NCBI GenBank assembly: GCA_021824055.1
Contig: JAKALV010000243.1
Coordinates: 1 to 5,200, forward strand
Length of the DNA: 5,200 nt
DNA from: Acidobacteriota bacterium
Lineage (GTDB): Bacteria; Acidobacteriota; Vicinamibacteria; Vicinamibacterales; SCN-69-37
Direction: 5' to 3'
The notes beneath the pieces were generated by a model that searched no databases, was not told the DNA's origin, and saw only the letters and a program-made list of their open reading frames with translations. A program made the position numbers and the translations under genes. Below are positions 1 through 4,313 of this stretch, one piece after another (positions within the stretch are counted from its first letter, which is position 1; each line of letters begins with the position of its first letter).

Positions 1-1
1 C

Positions 2-1660
2 CGCGTGCCGGGCGAGGCCGGCGACACGATCACCCCCATCATCGCCGTGCTCGCCGCGATCGTGGGGCTCGTCCTGTTGCTGGCCTGCACGAATCTGGCG
101 GGCCTGCTGCTCGCGCGCGCGGCCGCCCGGTCGCGGGAAATGTCCGTGCGCGTGGCGCTCGGCGCGAGCCGCTGGAACCTGGTGCAGCAGCTGCTCGCGG
201 AAAGCACGCTGCTCTTCGCCGCCGGCGGCCTCGCCGCCACGCTGCTGGCCACGTGGATGACCGGCGCGCTCTGGTCGCTGCTGCCGCGGCTGCCGTTCCC
301 CGTGAATGTGTCCCTCGCGATCGACTGGCGCGTGCTGGTGTTCACGTTCGGGCTCGCGCTGGTCGCCGGACTCGTCACCGGTTTCGTGCCGGCCTGGCAA
401 AGCAGCCGGCCGGACCTGACATCACCCATGAAGTCCGATCAGTCGGCGCCGCAGCGCCAGCGCCTGCGCCATGGACTGGTGTCCGCGCAGATGGGACTGT
501 GCCTGCTGCTGCTCGTGGTCGCCGGCCTGCTGCTGCGCTCGCTCAACGCGGCCGCCGCGGTGAGTCCGGGCTTCCGCGTTGACGGCGTCGACGTCGCCAA
601 CGTCGATCTCGGCCTCGCCAACTACACCGACGAGGCCGCGCCCGCGATGACGGAACGGATCCGCGCCGCCCTGCAGGCCATTCCCGGGGTGGCGCGCGTG
701 GGCGTGGCCGCGATGGTGCCGCTCGACGGCGGCGGACTGGGGCTGGGTCCCCTGCGCCCGAAAGGCGCCGCCACCCCGACCGACCGCATCTTTGCCGACT
801 GGAACGTGATCTCGCCGGACTACCTGCCCGCGATGGAGTTGCCCCTCGTCAAAGGCCGCAACTTCTCGATCGATGACCGTGCCGACAATCCGCGCGTCGC
901 CATCATCAACGAACGGTTCGCCGAGGCGCTCTGGCCGGGGCAGGATCCCATCGGCAAGCAACTGGAGAACGGCGATTTCCGTCCGGGCCAGGAGAAGACG
1001 GTTCGCGCCCTGACCGTGATCGGCGTCGCGAAAAACGCCAAGTACCGCTGGATCGGCGAAGCCCCGCGCAATTTCATCTACGTCGCGCTCAGCCAGCAGC
1101 CCTGGCAGCGGGTCAAGTTCTTCATCGCCCGCGATCATCGCGCCACCGCCGCGTCCGACCTCCCCCCGGCGGTGCGCCAGGTGCTTCGCGCGATCGATCC
1201 CAACCTGCCGCTCATCGATGTCACGCCCATGACCGACTTCGCGGCGCTCGGCATGGTGCCGCAACGGATCGCCGCATCGGTGGCCGGCACGCTCGGCTCG
1301 CTGGCGTTGCTGCTGGCCGCGGTCGGCCTGTACGGTGTGATGGCGTATGCCGTTACGCGACGCACGCGTGAAATCGGCGTCCGCATGGCCCTGGGCGCGG
1401 ATCGTGGCGAAGTCATCCGGATGGTGCTCGTGCAGGGCCTGCGGCTCACGCTCGCCGGCGGCGGCATCGGCCTGCTGCTGGCCGCGGGCGCCGCATTCGG
1501 CCTGTCGAGCGCCGGCCTGCTGTTCGGCGTCAGCATGATCGATCCGATCGCGTTCGGCGGCACGGCGCTGCTGATGGCGCTAATCGCGCTGCTGGCCACG
1601 TATCTGCCCGCCAGACGCGCCGCGGCCACCGATCCGCTCACGGCGCTCCGCGCGGAATAG
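2..1660 (+). CDS. ABC-type permease, ADOP/MacB-FtsX family, 5'-truncated by the window edge
   Basis: This is the C-terminal part of a large inner-membrane permease. The frame is open from base 2 and ends at TAG 1658-1660; the GTG at base 5 is probably internal. Two FtsX-type domains are visible. The first has a membrane segment near residues 10-38 followed by the cytoplasmic signature SREMSVRVALGASR (about 43-56). The second, near the C-terminus, has TREIGVRMALGADRG (about 455-469) after a hydrophobic helix, then two more helices and the ending ATDPLTALRAE. Between them lies a membrane helix (about 163-180) and a roughly 240-residue periplasmic MacB-core-like domain. This duplicated arrangement is typical of acidobacterial duplicated orphan permeases, usually about 800-880 aa, so some 250-330 N-terminal residues should lie upstream. 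No ATPase gene is visible and the substrate is unknown. The family call is firm; the role, possibly export or lipoprotein/peptide handling, is inferred. Confidence 0.93.
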   Translation, partial: RVPGEAGDTITPIIAVLAAIVGLVLLLACTNLAGLLLARAAARSREMSVRVALGASRWNLVQQLLAESTLLFAAGGLAATLLATWMTGALWSLLPRLPFPVNVSLAIDWRVLVFTFGLALVAGLVTGFVPAWQSSRPDLTSPMKSDQSAPQRQRLRHGLVSAQMGLCLLLLVVAGLLLRSLNAAAAVSPGFRVDGVDVANVDLGLANYTDEAAPAMTERIRAALQAIPGVARVGVAAMVPLDGGGLGLGPLRPKGAATPTDRIFADWNVISPDYLPAMELPLVKGRNFSIDDRADNPRVAIINERFAEALWPGQDPIGKQLENGDFRPGQEKTVRALTVIGVAKNAKYRWIGEAPRNFIYVALSQQPWQRVKFFIARDHRATAASDLPPAVRQVLRAIDPNLPLIDVTPMTDFAALGMVPQRIAASVAGTLGSLALLLAAVGLYGVMAYAVTRRTREIGVRMALGADRGEVIRMVLVQGLRLTLAGGGIGLLLAAGAAFGLSSAGLLFGVSMIDPIAFGGTALLMALIALLATYLPARRAAATDPLTALRAE

Positions 1661-1662
1661 CG

Positions 1663-2202
1663 CTACGCCTTCCGCTTGTAGACGCTCCGGCTCGACTGGA
1701 CCATGTTGCGCGGCGTGCCGGAACGCTCAACCACCATCCGGCCCTTCGCATCGAGCCACAGCTTGCGGGTGGATTTCACTTCCACAGGACCGTTCGCGCT
1801 CGGCGACGAGCTCGTGGAGGAGATCACGAGCGTCGCGCCGACCCACTTGGCGTTCGATGTCACTTCGATCGGCGGCGCCCCCGGCATGCCGGGCGGCGAC
1901 ATGTTCTTGCTCACCGAGCCGTCGAGGTTGTAGACCGCCGTCACGAGCACCTGGCCCAGATCAACTTTCATCGTGAACGCCTTGGCGTCCTGCTCGGCCG
2001 TGAAGGTCTCCATGAAGAGCGCAAGACCGTTCATCTTCGCGGCGTTCGCGCTGGCTCTGGTGGCCTCGACGTCGAAGACCCACGTGCCGCCGAAATTCGG
2101 TTTCGCGACGGCGGGCTTCGTCACCGCCGGCCTCGCCGTCTGCGCCCGCAGTCCTCCGGACAGCGCCAGCCCCATGATCACGATTGCCGCCACACGTTTC
2201 AT
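1663..2202 (-). CDS. small secreted beta-rich protein (lipocalin-like, acidobacterial type)
   Basis: This is a 179-residue exported protein. The chosen ATG at 2202 follows a strong Shine-Dalgarno GAGGAG (2209-2214) with a 6-nt spacer; a GTG six codons upstream (2220) is also in frame but lies before that ribosome site. Residues 1-20 form a signal peptide: MKRV, a hydrophobic core, then ALSGGLRA with likely cleavage near residue 20. A short Ala/Pro/Lys-rich linker (about 24-35) follows, and then NFGGTWVFDVEAT. The body contains alternating hydrophobic strands including YNLDGSVSKN (91-100), SNAKWVGATLVISS (116-129) and LWLDAKGRMVVER (148-160). This pattern resembles small periplasmic proteins with a (D/N)FxGTW start that are common in Acidobacteriota and have no established function. 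I recall the pattern from experience and did not search for it. The gene ends 2 bp from the convergent permease and lies 21 bp downstream of a remnant of its own paralogue. Confidence 0.82.
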   Translation of the reverse strand: MKRVAAIVIMGLALSGGLRAQTARPAVTKPAVAKPNFGGTWVFDVEATRASANAAKMNGLALFMETFTAEQDAKAFTMKVDLGQVLVTAVYNLDGSVSKNMSPPGMPGAPPIEVTSNAKWVGATLVISSTSSSPSANGPVEVKSTRKLWLDAKGRMVVERSGTPRNMVQSSRSVYKRKA

Positions 2203-2208
2203 CAAACG

Positions 2209-2214
2209 CTCCTC
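2209..2214 (-). promoter_or_regulatory. ribosome binding site deciding the start of the secreted protein
   Basis: GAGGAG on the minus strand, 6 nt before ATG 2202. It lies downstream of the alternative GTG at 2220 and so favours the ATG, which also puts the signal peptide directly at the N-terminus. Confidence 0.75.
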
Positions 2215-2223
2215 ACTCACGGC

Positions 2224-2346
2224 TCATTGCTTCCGATAGACGCGGCGGCTCGACGGCACCAGCGCGCGCGGCGTGCCGGTGCGCTCGATGACGAGGCGGC
2301 CCTGCTCATCAAGCCACATCGTGCGCGTGGAATCAACGATAACCGG
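2224..2346 (-). pseudogene. 5'-truncated tandem paralogue of the secreted protein (C-terminal 40 codons only)
   Basis: Reading the minus strand from 2346 to the TGA at 2224-2226 gives 40 residues that align without gaps to the C-terminus of the neighbouring secreted protein (its residues 139-178). I count 24 of 40 identical. Shared blocks include PVxVxSTR, WLD, GR, ER, GTPR and SSRxVY. Homology stops at 2346. The frame stays open further upstream, but the sequence there no longer resembles the family, has no signal peptide, and runs into the RidA promoter and then antisense to the RidA gene. No in-frame start with a ribosome site was found. The most likely explanation is a tandem duplication whose upstream copy lost its 5' part. 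A less likely one is a short expressed C-terminal peptide from the internal ATG (TMWLDE). The order remnant, 21 bp, intact gene on the same strand fits a former two-gene operon. Confidence 0.78.
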
Positions 2347-2358
2347 ACTCCTCCGGTT
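2341..2358. repeat. perfect inverted repeat at the truncation point of the paralogue
   Basis: AACCGGA (2341-2347) and TCCGGTT (2352-2358) are perfectly complementary 7-mers with a 4-nt loop. The hairpin straddles the point (2346) where homology between the remnant and the intact secreted protein ends. It also lies 55 bp upstream of the RidA -10-like box. There is no long T-run on either side, so it does not look like a standard terminator. It could be a deletion-junction scar, an operator or a weak terminator. Confidence 0.55.
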
Positions 2359-2412
2359 TCGCAGGACCGTACGAACTTGGACGCCACGCGTCGCCGGACG
2401 GCCCGGCTCCTG

Positions 2413-2418
2413 TACAAT
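2413..2418 (+). promoter_or_regulatory. -10-like box of the RidA gene (probable leaderless transcript)
   Basis: TACAAT, matching five of six positions of the sigma-70 -10 consensus, ends 8 nt before ATG 2427. No Shine-Dalgarno sequence fits in the 8-nt spacer (CGCGCGCC). Transcription starting about 7 nt after the box would begin essentially at the ATG, giving a leaderless mRNA. No convincing -35 box is present at the usual 16-18 nt spacing. The same geometry recurs before the kinase gene. Confidence 0.55.
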
Positions 2419-2426
2419 CGCGCGCC

Positions 2427-2813
2427 ATGAGCCATCGTCCTGTGCACGCGCCGAATCTTCCGAAGCCGGTGGGTCCGTACTCGCCCGGCATGGCGTTCGA
2501 ACGCCTCATCTTCGTGTCCGGCCAGGGCGCGACGGATCCCGCGACCGGCGAGCTCGCGGGCCCCGACGCGACCTCGCAGACCGAGCAGTGTCTCAAGAAC
2601 CTGCAGGCCATCCTCAAGGCGGCCGGCAGCGACCTGTCGCACGTGCTGCGCTGCGGCGTGTTCCTCATCGACATGAACGAGTTCGCCGCGATGAACGCCG
2701 TCTACGCGCGCGTGTTCGGCGACCATCGCCCCGCCCGGACGACGATCCAGGCCGCGGCGCTGCCGGGCAAGGGACTGCGCGTGGAGATTGACTGCATTGC
2801 ATATAGGCCCTGA
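2427..2813 (+). CDS. ridA: RidA family 2-iminobutanoate/2-iminopropanoate deaminase (YjgF/YER057c/UK114)
   Basis: This complete 128-residue protein has the usual family length. RidA trimers hydrolyse reactive enamine/imine intermediates, such as those from threonine dehydratase, to 2-keto acids and ammonia in the cytosol. Visible family features are PVGPYSPGM (14-22) with the conserved Tyr18, LIFVSGQGATDPATGEL (27-43), the TSQTEQCLKNLQAILKAAGSDLSHV region (49-73), and the C-terminal block RPARTTIQAAALPGKGLRVEIDCIAY. In that block Arg104 corresponds to the substrate-carboxylate-binding arginine (Arg105 in E. coli RidA) and Glu120 to the catalytic-site glutamate. The start is ATG 2427; no ribosome site precedes it and a -10-like box lies 8 nt upstream. 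The stop codon is immediately followed by the heptamer array. Substrate preference within the family cannot be read from sequence alone. Confidence 0.93.
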   Translation: MSHRPVHAPNLPKPVGPYSPGMAFERLIFVSGQGATDPATGELAGPDATSQTEQCLKNLQAILKAAGSDLSHVLRCGVFLIDMNEFAAMNAVYARVFGDHRPARTTIQAAALPGKGLRVEIDCIAYRP

Positions 2814-2880
2814 CAGTCCAGGGTCCAGGGTCCAGGGTCCAGGGTCCAGCGTCCAGCGTCCAGGGTCCAGGGTCCAGGAC
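2814..2880 (+). repeat. left heptamer array, consensus GGGTCCA, about nine units
   Basis: After the RidA stop there is CAGTCCA, then eight exact 7-bp units from 2821 to 2876: four GGGTCCA, two GCGTCCA and two GGGTCCA. The array ends in GGAC at 2877-2880. Its final C is the first base of the reversed stop codon of the four-helix-bundle gene. The clean 7-bp periodicity and the shared variant in adjacent units suggest unit-by-unit duplication by slippage or recombination. Translated, it reads as repeats of PGPWTLD on the minus strand, a shadow rather than a gene. Confidence 0.93.
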
Positions 2881-3266
2881 TAGCGCTTGCGGCTGTCCTT
2901 GATGAATGGGCGCAAGCTCTTCCACAGCCCCGTCGTCGTGCGGCCGCAACGGTCGGCGAGGGCGATGGCCGGGCGGGCATCTTCTTCCGTGTAGTGGTGT
3001 CGCGCGATGCCGTCTCGAATCCAGCGTTCGGTCTCCTCCAGGGACGCGCGGGAGTAGCGGAGGAACTGGCAGAACTCAGCGGCGTTGTAGCGACGCCAGC
3101 CTTCTGCCATGTTCATTTCAACGCTCGCGGCGGCGTCGAATAGCTGAGACTGGAACCGTAGATCCTGTGCAGCGGCAGGGTGCTCGCGGACAAGCCGATA
3201 AACAGCCAACTTCAACTCGGTCGCCGCTTGAAACGCGACAAGATCCTCAAGCCGGGCGACTCCCAC
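2880..3266 (-). CDS. four-helix-bundle protein, 23S rRNA intervening-sequence protein (IVP/S23) family
   Basis: This 128-residue protein matches the usual 115-130 aa of the family. Recognisable blocks are RLEDLVAFQAATELKLAVYRLV (5-26), QSQLFDAAASVEMNMAEGWRR (39-59) with the family hallmark N-x-A-E-G, and the third/fourth-helix region FLRYSRASLEETERWI (68-83). Members were first found encoded in intervening sequences of 23S rRNA genes (for example in Leptospira). Many others are free-standing, and the related Avd protein serves diversity-generating retroelements. A nucleic-acid-binding pentamer is known for the fold, but the biochemical role of free-standing members is unclear. No reverse transcriptase or template repeat is visible here. 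GTG 3266 is the only usable start, because an in-frame TGA lies four codons upstream; a close AGGGAG precedes it. The gene is enclosed by inverted heptamer arrays and its TAG stop touches the left one. Confidence 0.88.
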   Translation of the reverse strand: MGVARLEDLVAFQAATELKLAVYRLVREHPAAAQDLRFQSQLFDAAASVEMNMAEGWRRYNAAEFCQFLRYSRASLEETERWIRDGIARHHYTEEDARPAIALADRCGRTTTGLWKSLRPFIKDSRKR

Positions 3267-3273
3267 ATCTCCC

Positions 3274-3299
3274 TGTCATGGCAAGTCAGATGCCAGACA
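3274..3299 (-). promoter_or_regulatory. hairpin immediately upstream of the four-helix-bundle gene
   Basis: TGTC (3274-3277) and TGGCA (3279-3283) pair with TGCCA (3291-3295) and GACA (3296-3299). This gives a 9-bp stem with one bulged base (3278) and a 7-nt loop. On the minus strand the stem ends directly against the purine stretch GGGAG that precedes the GTG start at 3266. A competing, overlapping fold pairs 3298-3302 with 3288-3292 using one G-U pair. It may control translation or act as a protein-binding site for the element; both are inference. Confidence 0.5.
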
Positions 3300-3338
3300 C
3301 CTCCCAGAGGGGCGAGCTCATGTTCAGGCGCCGATCTC

Positions 3339-3384
3339 GCAATTCTTGCCACCTCGCGCCGCGCGAAATGTGGCAATTTTTTGC
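3339..3384. repeat. long interrupted palindrome with a T6 tract, next to the right heptamer array
   Basis: Nested complementary arms are GCAA (3339-3342) with TTGC (3381-3384), TTGCCAC (3346-3352) with GTGGCAA (3370-3376), and TCGCG (3354-3358) with CGCGA (3362-3366), closing on a 3-nt loop. The 7-bp stem is followed on the plus strand by six T (3377-3382), which resembles an intrinsic terminator for plus-strand transcription such as RidA read-through. On the minus strand there is no U-run after the stem. It abuts the right heptamer array exactly (3385), so it may be a structural part of the cassette. Confidence 0.6.
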
Positions 3385-3430
3385 GGACTCTGGACCCTGG
3401 CCCCTGGACCCTGGACTCTGGACCCTGGAC
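3385..3430 (+). repeat. right heptamer array, consensus TGGACCC (inverted copy of the left array)
   Basis: The array starts with GGACTC, followed by the units TGGACCC, TGGCCCC, TGGACCC, TGGACTC and TGGACCC, and ends in TGGAC at 3430. It is the reverse complement of the left array's unit, but more diverged, with three variant units. Its last base is the first base of the kinase gene's reversed stop codon (3430-3432). Read in the direction of the kinase gene, that gene is followed by GTCCAGGGTCCAG, the same order in which the left array follows RidA. Confidence 0.9.
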
Positions 3431-4266
3431 TACACGCCCTCCCGCCCCAGCCCGATCGTGAACTCTATCTGCCGCGAAGGGGCGACGCCCTTCGGCGCCC
3501 CGCCCCATGTCTGATACGCCGGGAGGAACCGGCGAATGTAGTCTTCGATGTCTTCGCGGCTCAGGCCGGGTTTGCCGCCGGCTTTCATGCGCTCCTCGGC
3601 CTCGACGCGCCACGTGAGCACATACGCCGGATCGAGCGCGCGAAGAATGACCCATGCGTCGATGTGCCGGTACCAGCGATCGTAGTCGGCGAGAGCGCGA
3701 TTGGGAGCGATCAGATCTGGATCGGCGAGCGAGGTGTCGGGCACGGGCGTGAAGCCGAGCATCCATCCTTCGACAAACACCAGATCGATCGGCATCCGCA
3801 CCGTGCGCCACTGCTCCACCGGCGCCCGGTCGCCGCGCCCGCCGTGCGCGGACTTGTCGTACACCGGAACCAGAACCTCCCCTGCACCACCTGCGCCACC
3901 TGCGCCACCCGCACCACCTGCGCCACCCGCGCCACCCGCGCCACCTGCGCCACCCGCAAGCGCTGCCAGTGTCTCTTCACCCAGCGCGATGTCGTGCGTC
4001 CCGGGATACCCGCGGTGCTCCAGGTACGGGTTGCCCGGATGCGCGGCCGCCACCGCGAGCTGCCCGGCGCGCGTCATATAGAAGTCATCAATGGAAACCG
4101 CGGTGCCCGACAGACCGAGCGCGGGCAGCGCCTCGAGTAGCGCGCGCGTGAGCGTGGTCTTGCCGGCGCCCTGCGGGCCCTGGATCCCGATGAACAGCGG
4201 ACGCGTCGATTGCGCGGCCAGCTCGGCACGGCAGAAGTCGAGCACCGTCTGGTAGAGGCGACTCAT
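3430..4266 (-). CDS. P-loop kinase, D-glycerate 3-kinase / Tda10 / YggC-like
   Basis: This complete 278-residue cytosolic kinase-like protein has Walker A motif GPQGAGKTT (30-38) preceded by LFIGIQ. Next come AVSIDDFYMT (56-65), NPYLEHRGYPGTHDIAL (79-95), VPVYDKSAHGGRGDR (after residue 130) and DLVFVEGWMLGF (Walker-B-like region). This motif order is that of the plant glycerate kinase GLYK and its yeast Tda10 and bacterial YggC relatives, which use ATP to phosphorylate small molecules. D-glycerate is proven only for plant-type members, so the substrate here is unproven. Between the PGTHD and VPVYDK blocks sits an inserted (Gly-Gly-Ala)8-Gly stretch (105-129), encoded by a 9-bp minisatellite. 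The ATG at 4266 has no ribosome site, and a TATAGT box lies 8 nt upstream. The gene is divergent from the pirin gene. Confidence 0.86.
   Translation of the reverse strand: MSRLYQTVLDFCRAELAAQSTRPLFIGIQGPQGAGKTTLTRALLEALPALGLSGTAVSIDDFYMTRAGQLAVAAAHPGNPYLEHRGYPGTHDIALGEETLAALAGGAGGAGGAGGAGGAGGAGGAGGAGEVLVPVYDKSAHGGRGDRAPVEQWRTVRMPIDLVFVEGWMLGFTPVPDTSLADPDLIAPNRALADYDRWYRHIDAWVILRALDPAYVLTWRVEAEERMKAGGKPGLSREDIEDYIRRFLPAYQTWGGAPKGVAPSRQIEFTIGLGREGV
3881..3958 (-). repeat. 9-bp minisatellite within the kinase gene, encoding Gly-Gly-Ala repeats
   Basis: About 8.7 copies of a 9-bp unit occur on the plus strand as CCTGCGCCA, CCCGCGCCA, CCTGCACCA and CCCGCACCA. They differ only at the third base (T/C) and sixth base (G/A), and both changes are synonymous in the kinase frame. 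The unit is a multiple of three, so copy-number change keeps the reading frame. It encodes kinase residues 105-129, in a loop between two conserved blocks. Confidence 0.92.
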
Positions 4267-4274
4267 GACCGCCG

Positions 4275-4280
4275 ACTATA
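4275..4280 (-). promoter_or_regulatory. -10-like box of the kinase gene (probable leaderless transcript)
   Basis: TATAGT on the minus strand (five of six to consensus) lies 8 nt before the ATG at 4266, the same spacing as TACAAT before the RidA ATG. No Shine-Dalgarno sequence lies between. It overlaps the plus-strand box of the pirin gene. No clear -35 element was seen. Confidence 0.5.
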
Positions 4281-4282
4281 CT
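4277..4282 (+). promoter_or_regulatory. -10-like box of the pirin gene, overlapping the kinase box
   Basis: TATACT on the plus strand (five of six to consensus) lies 31 nt before ATG 4314. This leaves a short leader that contains the Shine-Dalgarno GAGG at 4305-4308. The TATA core (4277-4280) is shared with the minus-strand box, suggesting a bidirectional promoter. No good -35 hexamer is visible. Confidence 0.5.
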
Positions 4283-4313
4283 TGAGCTTCACCCACACGG
4301 TCGCGAGGTCCAC

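Larger units (their letters stand above)
2814..3430. mobile_element. putative cassette: four-helix-bundle (IVP) gene between inverted heptamer arrays
   Basis: This 617-bp unit fills the whole gap between the convergent RidA and kinase genes. In order it holds a GGGTCCA-type array, the minus-strand four-helix-bundle gene, a hairpin just upstream of that gene's start, an interrupted palindrome, and a TGGACCC-type array. The two arrays are reverse complements: aligned from their outer ends (2816 and 3430), about 42 of 46 nt match by eye. Both flanking genes are intact and their stop codons touch the arrays, which fits insertion into, or amplification within, an intergenic gap. No transposase is present and no convincing target-site duplication is visible. 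Calling it mobile is inference from architecture; it could instead be a locally evolved repeat cluster. Confidence 0.45.

Noticed and set aside
422..1264. Long minus-strand open frame (280 aa) opposite the permease
   Set aside because: It is antisense to a clearly conserved permease. The His/Arg/Gly-rich composition is typical of a high-GC shadow frame, with no recognisable domain.
1135..1641. Minus-strand open frame (168 aa) opposite the permease C-terminus
   Set aside because: Ser/Ala/Arg/Pro-rich shadow of the second FtsX domain.
2377..2382. TTGGAC as the -35 box of the RidA promoter
   Set aside because: It is 30 nt from the -10-like box, well beyond the usual 16-18 nt.
2217..2726. Minus-strand open frame across the remnant and RidA
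   Set aside because: It is antisense to RidA and uses a different frame from the paralogue remnant, which explains 2224-2346 better.
2273..2791. Plus-strand open frame (172 aa) overlapping RidA
   Set aside because: Out of frame with RidA, Arg-rich, with no family resemblance.
3264..3268. ATG at 3268 on the minus strand as start of the four-helix-bundle gene
   Set aside because: It is out of frame with the conserved protein. The in-frame GTG at 3266 is the only candidate after the upstream TGA.
2814..3430. CRISPR array or diversity-generating retroelement
   Set aside because: The units are 7 bp and contiguous with no spacers, and there is no reverse transcriptase, template repeat or cas gene. 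The IVP/Avd-type fold alone is not enough.
2877..3432. GGACTA at 2877-2882 and 3427-3432 as a target-site duplication
   Set aside because: One copy is at the inner end of the left arm and the other at the outer end of the right arm, and both come from the repeat unit plus a stop codon. Coincidence is likely.
2906..3514. Plus-strand open frame (202 aa) through the cassette
   Set aside because: Antisense to the four-helix-bundle gene and running through the heptamer array; composition of a shadow.
3212..3811. Minus-strand open frame (199 aa) overlapping the kinase
   Set aside because: His/Arg-rich alternate frame of the kinase gene.
3346..4140. Plus-strand open frame (264 aa) opposite the kinase
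   Set aside because: Antisense to the P-loop kinase, including a Cys-Ala-Thr repeat that is just the minisatellite read in another frame.
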